From NCBI GenBank assembly GCA_026986085.1, contig JALSPE010000085.1, positions 1-11,224 of the forward strand: a DNA stretch of 11,224 nucleotides. Reading direction: 5' to 3'. The DNA comes from Campylobacteraceae bacterium (GTDB lineage Bacteria; Campylobacterota; Campylobacteria; Campylobacterales; Sulfurovaceae). The notes beneath the pieces were generated by a model. The model had not been told where the DNA came from. It worked only from the letters and a program-made list of their open reading frames with translations, and made no database searches. The stretch's first letter is position 1. Each line of letters opens with the position of its first letter. A program made the translations under genes and the position numbers. Below, piece after piece: positions 1-6,447 of this stretch.

Positions 1-878
1 ATTTTTTCATCACTATCAGTAGCATTTTTATCATCTATTACAGTAAGGGTTATTTTATGAATTCCTTCTTTCATAAACTTCATCTCAAATTTAACTTTTG
101 TAGAAATAGTTTTGTTTCCCTCTTTCCATATATACTTTGTGATATTTCCATCTATATCTCTACTTTTACTACCATCAAACTTAACAACATCACCTTTTAT
201 GCCAATATAATCTTTACCGGCATCAGCAATTGGGGGAAGGTTTTTATCGGTTATTTTAATAGTAATAGTTGCTATATTTGAATCAACCTTGCCATCATTT
301 GCTTTAAAGGTAAAGCTATCTTCTCCTATGTAGTTTTTATCAGGCGTATAAATTAAGTTTGGTGCTTTACCACTAAATTTTCCATGTTTTGGTTTAGTAA
401 CTATTATATACTTTAAGTTATCTCCATCTTTATCAGTAGCTTTAAGTTTAATATCTTGTGTGCTATTTTCTTTAATAGTTAAAGTATCAGATTTTGCTAC
501 TGGAGCATGGTTTTTACTGCCACCTTTATTAATACAAAAAGATATATTTACTTTAGCTTCATTAGAGTATTGGCATAAATCATCAACTGCTTTATAGCTA
601 AAACTATCTTCCCCACATTGTTTCTTTTTTGGAAAATATTTTATTTTACCATTTACTACTACAATCTCTCCATATTTTGGTTTATTAACAATGAGAATAC
701 CACTAATATCATTATCATCATCATAATCATTTTTTAATACATCAATCGTAAAATTATTATCTGACGACAAAGTAGCATTATCATCCAATGCAACAGGAAC
801 TCCACTTTGCTCAGCACAAGAGACCATAAAAACAGCAATTGTTAAAATAGTTAATACTTTTATAAAATTAAATTTCAT
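1..878 (-). CDS. Surface lipoprotein with cadherin-like and PKD-type repeats (3' part outside window)
   Basis: The frame is open from an ATG at 878 to the window edge (292 complete codons, no stop), so only the N-terminal part is seen. Residues 1–21 form a lipoprotein signal peptide: K2 and K7, a hydrophobic core, then a lipobox ending V-S-C with C21 as the likely lipidated residue. Three Ig-like modules follow. Residues 28–114 (start PVALDD, with LKNDYDDDND and GEDSFSYKA) and 126–211 (HAPVAKSD, ATDKDGD, YTPDKNYIGEDSFTFKANDG) resemble the cadherin-like/VCBS 'Ig_7/Big_9' repeats. Residues 215–283 (PPIADAGKD, FDGSKSRDIDG, ITLTVIDD) look like a PKD domain. Acidic D/N-rich loops suggest calcium binding. 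The start is fixed by a strong GGAGGA site at 882–887. C88, C102 and C115 cluster in or next to module 1 and could form a disulfide, which is unusual for this repeat type. Such proteins usually act in adhesion or sugar binding; the actual ligand or any C-terminal enzyme cannot be seen. Confidence 0.85.
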   Translation of the reverse strand, partial: MKFNFIKVLTILTIAVFMVSCAEQSGVPVALDDNATLSSDNNFTIDVLKNDYDDDNDISGILIVNKPKYGEIVVVNGKIKYFPKKKQCGEDSFSYKAVDDLCQYSNEAKVNISFCINKGGSKNHAPVAKSDTLTIKENSTQDIKLKATDKDGDNLKYIIVTKPKHGKFSGKAPNLIYTPDKNYIGEDSFTFKANDGKVDSNIATITIKITDKNLPPIADAGKDYIGIKGDVVKFDGSKSRDIDGNITKYIWKEGNKTISTKVKFEMKFMKEGIHKITLTVIDDKNATDSDEK

Positions 879-1150
879 AAATCCTCCAAGTAAGCTCTAG
901 AGAATTAGGTATATAGCATAAAGTAAATATTGACCATATAGCAAACTTAGAGCTTTAAAGTTTAAATACATATATAAAAATTATATCTATTTGTATTTAT
1001 TTAAAATATTTTTATGTCAAATTGAAATATAACTAATAGTAAATATTGCTGATTTAATCTTTATAGATAGCTAACAAAAACCCATATTAAAGGCTTTAAC
1101 TGGACATCTAAATTATAATATCAATAACATATATAAAATAATCTTTTTTG
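879..1150. other. Non-coding upstream region of the lipoprotein gene
   Basis: About 270 bp of very AT-rich sequence without a credible reading frame on either strand. It holds the candidate promoter of the lipoprotein gene. An 8-bp inverted repeat (AAGCTCTA at 892–899, TAGAGCTT at 948–955) lies just upstream of the Shine-Dalgarno site. The direct repeat AGTAAATATTG occurs at 922–932 and 1038–1048. No function can be assigned to either repeat. Confidence 0.5.
980..985 (-). promoter_or_regulatory. Candidate -10 box for the lipoprotein gene
   Basis: Minus-strand TATAAT preceded by TAGA, the same TAGATATAAT context seen at 2064–2069. It would give a leader of about 95 nt before the ATG at 878. 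A competing site is the extended -10 TGCTATATA at 910–918, which would give a leader of about 25 nt. The sequence does not decide between them. Confidence 0.35.
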
Positions 1151-1446
1151 CTATTCTTTGTCTAATATCTTAACTTTCGCATATAGTAATATATCTAAAA
1201 ACATCATACACCAAGTGTTTAAGTAGTATTTATAATATACATTAACATTGTATATTGATTTTTTTTCAGTATGTAACGCAATGACACTATTTTCTTTAAT
1301 ATATAATGAACATTCCCAAGATTCTTCTATAAGTCCAATTTTATTGGTTCAAATAAACTAAATAAGAAGAGTATCCAGAAAATAGATATTCCAAAAGCTT
1401 TTACTATAAGAATTTTCTGAAAATAATTATGAATATTCGATACAAG
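1151..1446 (-). pseudogene. Decayed reading frame of a small membrane-anchored protein
   Basis: Two overlapping minus-strand frames join into one plausible protein of about 98 residues if one A is restored in the four-A run at 1339–1342. The first frame (1446 to 1327) reads a hydrophobic membrane segment, with GISIFWILFLFSLF, ending at E-P-I-K. The second (to the stop at 1151–1153) continues I-G-L-I-E-E-S-W-E-C and ends K-I-L-D-K-E. The second part has normal amino-acid variety (two Trp, two Cys, Glu and Lys mixture) unlike random AT-rich noise. No ATG, GTG or TTG starts the first frame. A third frame, open from about 1523 to 1404 and also hydrophobic, might be a still earlier piece. I do not recognise the family. 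A sequencing error at the A run or chance open frames are the alternatives. Confidence 0.35.
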
Positions 1447-1518
1447 TTAAGCAATATATTATCAAAATTTATGCACTTAAATAATAAATATTTAATAGGA
1501 ATCACAAAAAGAATAGAG

Positions 1519-2040
1519 CTACTTTTTTAATAATATTTTAATTTTGTTTTTAATATTTCTTGCAAATATCTTTATAAATAGTTTTGTTTGAATGGCTTTT
1601 TGTTTTAAGAATATAAATGTTTTACTACTTTTAACCCAGCTTGACAACTCTTTTATTTTTTTATAGCTAAAATCTATTATTTTAAATGAGAGTAATTTTT
1701 TTTGCTCTACATTAAAAAGCCAAAATGCAAAGGCTACTATTATTAGTTTTAGGGCATAGAGTGCAACTCCTAAGAGTATATATCCTTTAAGGGCAATAAT
1801 TGGAGATAGTAATCCAATTAATTCGCCTAATAAAAATGGCAGAATAAATAGAATTAAAATAATATATCTATTTTTATTATGAAGATAACTCTCTAGCTTT
1901 TTAAACAGATTAAGATGTTTAATATATTTAAAAATTGGCTCTGCAAAGCGCTCCCATACTAGCTCTTCTAAAATAATATAGAGTGTAATAAAAATTACTT
2001 GAGTAGCTGTAAAAAGCTTTTTTATGATTTTTTTAAACAA
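1519..2040 (-). CDS. Small integral membrane protein of unknown function
   Basis: A 173-residue protein starting at TTG 2040; an AGGA at 2047–2050, six bases upstream, supports this start. Predicted membrane segments lie at residues 12–28, 59–80 and 84–109. The rest is a very basic, Lys-rich C-terminal tail (110–173) expected in the cytoplasm. The stretch EELVWERFAEP (25–35), followed by the segment around ILPFLLGELIGL, recalls a widespread uncharacterised proteobacterial membrane family with an 'EEWLWEPLA' signature; that link is from memory and unverified. The gene is separated from rplS by about 97 bp holding a hairpin and its own promoter, so it is probably monocistronic. No function can be inferred from the neighbours. 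Confidence 0.8.
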   Translation of the reverse strand: MFKKIIKKLFTATQVIFITLYIILEELVWERFAEPIFKYIKHLNLFKKLESYLHNKNRYIILILFILPFLLGELIGLLSPIIALKGYILLGVALYALKLIIVAFAFWLFNVEQKKLLSFKIIDFSYKKIKELSSWVKSSKTFIFLKQKAIQTKLFIKIFARNIKNKIKILLKK

Positions 2041-2063
2041 AGTTTATCCTAATTTTTTAAGAG

Positions 2064-2069
2064 ATTATA
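2064..2069 (-). promoter_or_regulatory. Promoter -10 box of the small membrane protein gene
   Basis: Minus-strand TATAAT preceded by a T-rich tract (TTCTTTTTAGATATAAT), the usual layout of epsilonproteobacterial sigma-70 promoters with no clear -35. The predicted transcript start is near 2057, giving a leader of about 17 nt that carries the AGGA ribosome site. Confidence 0.55.
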
Positions 2070-2112
2070 TCTAAAAAGAATTAAGATAAATATTTTAAAT
2101 AGTAGTTAGTCT

Positions 2113-2136
2113 CAATAAATCCAAGAGGATTTATTG
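2113..2136 (-). terminator. Perfect hairpin just after rplS
   Basis: A 10-bp perfect stem (CAATAAATCC / GGATTTATTG) with a 4-nt loop begins two bases after the rplS stop codon. It is not followed by a U tract on the minus strand, so it may be a weak terminator or a 3'-end stabiliser rather than a standard intrinsic terminator. It lies between the ribosomal operon and a gene with its own promoter. Confidence 0.5.
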
Positions 2137-2137
2137 C

Positions 2138-2497
2138 TTATTTTCTTCTTAACTCTTTAATTCTAGCAGCTTTTCCTCTTAAATCTCTTAAATAGAATAG
2201 CTTAGCTCTTCTTACACGACCACGACGAAGAACTTCGATACTCTCTATACTATCTGAGTATAGTGGAAAAATTCTCTCAACACCAACATTGTTAGCACCA
2301 ATTTTTCTTACATTAAAAGTCTTACCTGTTCCTTCACCACGAATAGCAATACAAATACCTTCATAATTTTGAACTCTCTCTTTATCACCCTCTTTAATTC
2401 TAACAGCAACTCTTACAGTATCACCTGCTCTAAAATCGGGAATCTCTTTAGTTTCAACTTGCGCTTTTTCAAATGCTTCTATATATTTATTTCTCAT
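2138..2497 (-). CDS. rplS: 50S ribosomal protein L19
   Basis: 119 residues, the normal length for L19, a protein at the 30S–50S interface of the large subunit. Family signatures are clear: FRAGDTVRVAVRI (22–34), the YEGICIAIRG segment (45–54), VRKIGANNVGVERIFPLYS and the very basic C-terminal block RRGRVRRAKLFYLRDLRGKAARIKE (91–115). The ATG at 2497 lies inside the 3' end of trmD (11-nt overlap), so translation is probably coupled. It is the last gene of the rpsP–khpA–rimM–trmD–rplS operon, followed by a hairpin. Confidence 0.98.
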   Translation of the reverse strand: MRNKYIEAFEKAQVETKEIPDFRAGDTVRVAVRIKEGDKERVQNYEGICIAIRGEGTGKTFNVRKIGANNVGVERIFPLYSDSIESIEVLRRGRVRRAKLFYLRDLRGKAARIKELRRK

Positions 2498-3185
2498 AAC
2501 CTGCCTTTACTTTACAATAGATGTCTGGTCTAAAATACTTTGTTTTAAACAAAGATAGTTTTAGTTTAATGGACGCGATTTTACTATGATTACCCTTTAG
2601 ATACTCTGAAATCACACTATTTTCTTTATAAATATTTGGTTTTGTAAAATTTGGTGCTTCTAAGAGATTTTTTTCGAAACTCTCCTCTTCTAATGAGTCG
2701 CTATTTCCTAATACATTTGGAATATTACGGCTAATTGAATCACACATAATTAATGCACCAAGCTCTCCACCTGTTAGAATAAAATCTCCTATGCTAAAAA
2801 CTTCATCTGCATACTCTTCTATAACTCTCTCATCAAAGCCTTCATATCTACCACACACAAATGTAACAGAACTCTCTTTTGCCAATCTCTTTGCATCTTT
2901 TTGATTAAACTTTTTAGCAACAGGAGTTAAAAATATTATTTTACTTTTTGGCTCTTTATGTTTTATAGTTTCAATTGTGCTAGATAGTGGTTGAATACTC
3001 ATAAGCATTCCAGCCCCTCCACCAACCAAAACATCATCTACTTTATTATGCTTATTTGAAGTATAGTCTCTTGGATTGTAGTAGTTAATGCTTATATACT
3101 CTTTAGCTATAGCTCTTTTTAAAATAGATTCATTAAAATAGCCACTAATAATATCTGGGAAAAGAGTTACAAAATTAAAGTTCAT
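2487..3185 (-). CDS. trmD: tRNA (guanine-N1)-methyltransferase TrmD
   Basis: 232 residues. TrmD is a homodimeric SPOUT enzyme that uses S-adenosylmethionine to make m1G37 next to the anticodon and so prevents +1 frameshifting. Motifs seen: VDDVLVGGGAGML (49–61), the trefoil-knot SAM-site segments LTP (86–88), CGRYEGFDERVIEE (111–124) and SIGDFILTGGELGAL (131–145), then ISRNIPNVLG and LLEAPNFTKP (174–183). The C-terminal helical domain is shorter than in E. coli. Against E. coli TrmD recalled from memory, R153 matches Arg154, but the position of the proposed catalytic base Asp169 holds Glu168 here (EEESF instead of TEDSF). The ATG overlaps the rimM stop by one base (TAATG), and the 3' end overlaps rplS by 11 nt. 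Confidence 0.98.
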   Translation of the reverse strand: MNFNFVTLFPDIISGYFNESILKRAIAKEYISINYYNPRDYTSNKHNKVDDVLVGGGAGMLMSIQPLSSTIETIKHKEPKSKIIFLTPVAKKFNQKDAKRLAKESSVTFVCGRYEGFDERVIEEYADEVFSIGDFILTGGELGALIMCDSISRNIPNVLGNSDSLEEESFEKNLLEAPNFTKPNIYKENSVISEYLKGNHSKIASIKLKLSLFKTKYFRPDIYCKVKAGYEK

Positions 3186-3715
3186 TAACTTGCTTCTAAA
3201 ATATCTTTAGCTCCATAAACTTCTATAGTTTTACTCTCAATATCAACATTTTTTACAAAATTTGGAAGATATGGCAATAAAAAGCTCTTAGCCAACCCAC
3301 TCTCTTGTAATTTATTATCTGTTTCAATTAAGAAGTAATCTCCTTGAGGAAGCCTTGTAATCTCTTTTACTATACCTAAAGTCTCGCCTTCTTCTAAAAT
3401 AGAGCATCCTATCAAATCAAACCAAAAGTATTGACCTTTATCTAATTTGCAAAACTCTCTTGTCTCATCTTCGCTTGAGTAGATTAAAGTATTTGTTAAT
3501 ATTTTTGCATCTTCTGGATTATCATATCCTACAATTTTAATTAAACCTCTTTTAGGATTATATCTCTCAATCTCTAACTCACCTCTTTTGGTTTTTAATA
3601 CTCTGCCGATTTTAAATTGTTCTGGAAAGTCTGTATGAAGATTTAATTTAAGTTCGCCTTTTAGCCCAACAGTTTTACCAAACTGCGCAACTAAAAACTC
3701 TCTGTTTTTATGCAT
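3185..3715 (-). CDS. rimM: 16S rRNA processing protein RimM
   Basis: 176 residues, normal length. RimM binds ribosomal protein S19 and helps mature the 30S head. The N-terminal beta-barrel (about 7–85) carries the signature VAQFGKTVGLKGELKL (9–24). The C-terminal PRC-barrel (about 94–172) carries QYFWFDLIGCSI (95–106), the LGIVKEI strand and LLPYLPNFVKNVD (147–159), matching the family's 'YYWxDLIG' and 'LIPxxxxxxxxVD' motifs. The start at 3715 overlaps the khpA stop by 8 nt and the stop shares a base with the trmD ATG, so all three genes are probably translationally coupled. No strong Shine-Dalgarno site precedes the ATG. Confidence 0.96.
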   Translation of the reverse strand: MHKNREFLVAQFGKTVGLKGELKLNLHTDFPEQFKIGRVLKTKRGELEIERYNPKRGLIKIVGYDNPEDAKILTNTLIYSSEDETREFCKLDKGQYFWFDLIGCSILEEGETLGIVKEITRLPQGDYFLIETDNKLQESGLAKSFLLPYLPNFVKNVDIESKTIEVYGAKDILEAS

Positions 3716-3956
3716 TTTCTTTAGCTTTTACACTAACTTTATAACTTGGTCCACCCTTTGGTTTGCATCCTGAAATAATTGTTTTGATAGAGCTTATCAT
3801 TCTACCATCACGACCTATAACTTTACCAATATCACTAGGGTGAACATATAAAAATAGTTCTGTCAAGTTTTCATCTATCTTTTGAGACTCTATAGATATC
3901 TCTTCTGGATATTTAGCAATTAACTTTACATACTCTACGATGAAATCTTGAACCAT
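3708..3956 (-). CDS. khpA: KH-domain RNA-binding protein (KhpA family)
   Basis: 82 residues consisting of a single type II KH domain. The RNA-contacting GxxG loop is GRDG at 48–51 within SDIGKVIGRDGRMISSIKTII (41–61), preceded by a short strand LTELFLYVHP. Small KH proteins between rpsP and rimM are the KhpA family, sequence-lenient RNA binders that pair with KhpB/EloR in Gram-positive bacteria; the partner in Campylobacterota is not established here. It starts 6 bp after the tandem TAG stop codons of rpsP and overlaps rimM by 8 nt. There is no good ribosome-binding site, so it likely relies on coupling with rpsP. Confidence 0.93.
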   Translation of the reverse strand: MVQDFIVEYVKLIAKYPEEISIESQKIDENLTELFLYVHPSDIGKVIGRDGRMISSIKTIISGCKPKGGPSYKVSVKAKENA

Positions 3957-3962
3957 AAACTA

Positions 3963-4190
3963 CTACTTACCAGTAATTTTTTTAACTCTATCGCTCATTT
4001 GAGCACCAACGCTAATCCAGTAATTCAATCTCTCTTCATCAAACTTAACTTCTCTTGTCTCTTTTAGAGGATTGTAGTAGCCAATTGATTCAATCCAACC
4101 ACCATCTCTTCTTTTTCTGCTATCTGTTACAACTATTCTGTAAAAAGGTCTCTTTTTTCTACCCATTCTTGTTAATCTAATTACTGTCAT
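3963..4190 (-). CDS. rpsP: 30S ribosomal protein S16
   Basis: 75 residues, a normal short S16. The signature MTVIRLTRMGRKKRPFYRIV (1–20) and VTDSRKRRDGGWIESIGYYNP (21–41) covers most of the fold, followed by the helix RLNYWISVGAQMSDRV. S16 binds 16S rRNA in the body of the small subunit and assists 30S assembly. The ATG at 4190 has AAGGA nine bases upstream. It is the first gene of the operon continuing through rplS, behind a TATAAT promoter at 4251–4256 and a structured leader. Confidence 0.98.
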   Translation of the reverse strand: MTVIRLTRMGRKKRPFYRIVVTDSRKRRDGGWIESIGYYNPLKETREVKFDEERLNYWISVGAQMSDRVKKITGK

Positions 4191-4213
4191 TTTGACTAAT
4201 CCTTAATTTTTTT

Positions 4214-4250
4214 AGTGGTTTACCACTTTTTGGTGGCGAATTCTACCACA
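4214..4250 (-). promoter_or_regulatory. rpsP leader with alternative hairpins
   Basis: On the minus strand four short complementary elements follow each other: GTGG (4249–4246), CCAC (4236–4233), GTGG (4226–4223) and CCAC (4218–4215). CCAC/GTGG can form hairpin A (loop CAAAAA); AGTGG/CCACT can form hairpin B (4227–4223 with 4218–4214, loop TAAA). Both use the same GTGG, so they exclude each other. The first GTGG probably lies at or before the transcript start. Hairpin B is followed by seven A, not U, so it is not a terminator for this strand. Confidence 0.4.
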
Positions 4251-4256
4251 ATTATA
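4251..4256 (-). promoter_or_regulatory. Promoter -10 box of the rpsP–rplS operon
   Basis: Minus-strand consensus TATAAT in an AT-rich context about 60 bp upstream of the rpsP ATG, with predicted start near 4244. A second, weaker box TAGAAT sits at 4240–4245. No convincing -35 hexamer is seen. The 130-bp gap after ffh is the only sizeable one between the NlpC/P60 gene and rplS, consistent with a promoter here. Confidence 0.6.
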
Positions 4257-4320
4257 TTAAATTTTTTATTAATTGCTGCTATTGATACTTTAATTTAAGC
4301 AAACTTTTTCAATAAAGATA

Positions 4321-5679
4321 TTATTTCATTAACCCAGGAGGCATTCCACCACCACCTTGCATCTGCTTCATCATATCTTGCATCTGCTTCATTCCACCTT
4401 TTGTGGACATTTTTTTAGCAACTTTAGCTGCATTTTTAAACTGCTTTAATACTCTATTTACTTGAATTTGATCTAACCCTGCACCTGCTGCTATTCTTCT
4501 TTTTCTCGCATTATTTAATAAGTCTGGATTTTCTCTCTCTTTTGGCGTCATAGAGCTAATCATTGCTTTTATTTGCTTAATCTCTTTGGAGTTTTCCAAA
4601 TCTAAATCACCAATTTGCTTAGCCACAGAGCTCATACCAGGAATCATACTAATTAGAGACTTCATAGAGCCTAGTTTTTTCATCTGCTCCATCTGGTCTA
4701 AAAAGTCATTAAAGTTAAATTGTCCTTTTTTAATCTTTTTTGTAATCTTTTTGGCACTCTTTTCATCAATAACAGCTGCGGTTCTCTCCATAAGACCTTC
4801 TAAATCTCCAGCGCCCATTAGACGACTAACAATTCTATCTGGAATAAAAGGTTCTAAATCTGGCATCTTTTCACCACTACCAATAAAGCGAAGAGGAACA
4901 CCAACTTGATGAGCAACACCCAAAGATACACCACCTTTACTGTCTGCATCAAATTTACTTAAAACTACACCTGTAATTCCTATTTTCTCTTTAAAAGCTT
5001 GAGCTGTTCTAACTGCATCTATACCTGTCATTGCATCTGCAACATAGAATATCTCATCTGGATTTGCAACTTCTTTTACTCTCTCTAGCTCATCCATCAA
5101 CTCTTCATCTATTGCTAAACGACCAGCAGTATCTATTAAAAGAACATCATACAGACCATCTTTGGCCTTTTTTATTGCCTCTTTTACAATCTCTTCTGGT
5201 TTTTTATTCTCATCGGCAAGCAAATCAACACCAATTTGTTCTGTAATTTGGCGAAGTTGCTCTACTGCTGCCAATCTTTGTAAATCGGCTGCTGCTATTA
5301 AGACTTTTTTCTTCTTTTGCTCTTTTAGCATTAATGCTAATTTACCCGTAGTTGTTGTTTTACCACTACCTTGAAGACCTGTCATTAAAACAACAGTAGG
5401 TGGTTTAGAGGCAAATACAAAGCCTTGATTACCCTTAGCTGTTAAAATATCTACCAATCTTTTGCTTAATGCATTTAAAAAAGCATCTTTTCCGACACCA
5501 ACTGCTTTTACATCTTTCTCTACATTAGTAACTAACTCTTTTACAACTTTATGATGAACATCACTCTTTAAAAGTGATTTTTTTAGCTCTGCTAAAGCCT
5601 TTTTTAGCGCTTTTTCATCATCTTGAAATCTTATTTTTCCAATTGCGCTTTTAAAGCCTTCTGTTAAAGTATCAAACAT
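4321..5679 (-). CDS. ffh: Signal recognition particle GTPase Ffh (SRP54)
   Basis: 452 residues from the ATG at 5679. Ffh with 4.5S RNA binds signal sequences of nascent membrane proteins and delivers ribosomes to FtsY. Domains: N helical bundle (1–85), G domain (about 95–290) and Met-rich M domain (about 295–452). GTPase motifs: P-loop GLQGSGKTTTTGK (101–113), DLQRLAAVEQL (132–142), DTAGR (183–187), SKFD as the G4 guanine motif (241–244; usually TKxD) and GSGEKMPDLEPF (267–278). The 4.5S RNA-binding loop is KRRIAAGAG (393–401), and the tail is rich in Met and Gly (ends GGGGMPPGLMK). A further ATG at 5685 is possible, but GGGAG at 5687–5691 is only one base from it and seven from 5679, and Ffh proteins typically begin MFDxLT. 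The gene lies 33 bp after the pseudouridine synthase gene. Confidence 0.98.
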   Translation of the reverse strand: MFDTLTEGFKSAIGKIRFQDDEKALKKALAELKKSLLKSDVHHKVVKELVTNVEKDVKAVGVGKDAFLNALSKRLVDILTAKGNQGFVFASKPPTVVLMTGLQGSGKTTTTGKLALMLKEQKKKKVLIAAADLQRLAAVEQLRQITEQIGVDLLADENKKPEEIVKEAIKKAKDGLYDVLLIDTAGRLAIDEELMDELERVKEVANPDEIFYVADAMTGIDAVRTAQAFKEKIGITGVVLSKFDADSKGGVSLGVAHQVGVPLRFIGSGEKMPDLEPFIPDRIVSRLMGAGDLEGLMERTAAVIDEKSAKKITKKIKKGQFNFNDFLDQMEQMKKLGSMKSLISMIPGMSSVAKQIGDLDLENSKEIKQIKAMISSMTPKERENPDLLNNARKRRIAAGAGLDQIQVNRVLKQFKNAAKVAKKMSTKGGMKQMQDMMKQMQGGGGMPPGLMK

Positions 5680-5686
5680 TGACATA

Positions 5687-5691
5687 CTCCC
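5687..5691 (-). promoter_or_regulatory. ffh: Shine-Dalgarno site setting the ffh start
   Basis: Minus-strand GGGAG lies 7 nt from the ATG at 5679 but only 1 nt from the ATG at 5685. This selects the second Met and the canonical MFDTL N-terminus. Confidence 0.7.
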
Positions 5692-5712
5692 ATTTATTTA
5701 ACATTATTTTAC

Positions 5713-6447
5713 CTATTTATATCTTTGTATATCTTTAGGCTCAGGTGCAATATACTCTTTACCTAAAATTTTTATTTTACTAGCGTGTAGCAGTATCCTT
5801 TTTGCTTTGGTTGGGCTGCCATATTGCTCATCTCCAACTACAGGATGCCCTATATGGCTTAGATGAAGTCTAATTTGATGGGTTCTACCTGTTTTAATCT
5901 CTAAATCAACTTTACTCTTTTTACCTTGAACCTCATTTGGCTTGACAATTGTAATTGCCTCTTTACCTAGCCTCTTATCTATTTTTGATATAGATTTAGG
6001 ACCCTTAATTGTGTGTATTGGTTCATCTATTATAATATCTTCATATACAACACCCTCTACCCAGGCTGTATAATACTTTTTAACCAACCTGTTTCTAAAC
6101 TCTTCTATTGCTTTTTTAAGAAATTTATCATTTTTTGCTAAAAGTAAAACCCCACTAGTTTCCCTATCTAATCTATGTATTAGCTTTACACTCTCAAACA
6201 TTGCCTCTACATCATAACTATCTAAAAATGCTGGTTTGTTAAGAACTAAAATATCATCATCTTCATAGATTACAGATGGATGTTTTGGCATCTCTACTCT
6301 AAATTTAGTATCTAATGGCATTAGAGCTCTTGCAATTTTTAATTTTCTATCACCGACATAGACTAAACCTCTATCTATTAACTCTTTTGCTCTTTTGCCT
6401 GAGATATTTAGCTCATTAGCCAAAATTTTATACGCTTTATCTTCCAC
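5713..6447 (-). CDS. RluA-family RNA pseudouridine synthase
   Basis: 244 residues. It isomerises uridine to pseudouridine in rRNA or tRNA; the exact target cannot be read from sequence. An N-terminal S4-like RNA-binding domain (about 3–52, with SGKRAKELIDRGLVYVGDR) is followed by the synthase domain. The catalytic motif is HRLDRETSG (91–99) with Asp94 as the nucleophile. The second signature is TGRTHQIRLHLSHIGHPVVG (186–205), then DEQYG. The usual 'NKPAGxxxHP' motif is altered to NKPAFLDSYDVEAMF (70–84), lacking the His-Pro and shortening the link to the catalytic motif; I believe this occurs in related Campylobacterota (Cj0708 position). The start is GTG 6447, with a strong AAGGAG seven bases upstream, inside the end of the DUF167 gene (11-nt overlap). 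Confidence 0.93.
   Translation of the reverse strand: MEDKAYKILANELNISGKRAKELIDRGLVYVGDRKLKIARALMPLDTKFRVEMPKHPSVIYEDDDILVLNKPAFLDSYDVEAMFESVKLIHRLDRETSGVLLLAKNDKFLKKAIEEFRNRLVKKYYTAWVEGVVYEDIIIDEPIHTIKGPKSISKIDKRLGKEAITIVKPNEVQGKKSKVDLEIKTGRTHQIRLHLSHIGHPVVGDEQYGSPTKAKRILLHASKIKILGKEYIAPEPKDIQRYK

Noticed and set aside
57..281. Plus-strand open frame of 74 codons
   Set aside because: It is antisense to the clear lipoprotein frame, with low-complexity composition and no family signature.
980..1020. TTGACA at 1015–1020 as a -35 for the TATAAT at 980–985
   Set aside because: The spacing is 29 bp, far from the 16–18 bp needed; no good -10 lies at the right distance from it.
1327..1345. Programmed -1 frameshift instead of a pseudogene
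   Set aside because: The junction reads ATA-AAA-TTG, not a standard X-XXY-YYZ slippery heptamer, and the upstream frame also lacks a start codon. Simple decay is the plainer reading.
4214..4231. Plus-strand intrinsic terminator (AGTGG hairpin followed by five T)
   Set aside because: No plus-strand gene or promoter precedes it. The hairpin is better seen as part of the rpsP leader on the minus strand.
4586..5374. Three plus-strand open frames (4586–4909, 5031–5246, 5162–5374)
   Set aside because: All are antisense shadows of ffh, whose domains and motifs are unambiguous.
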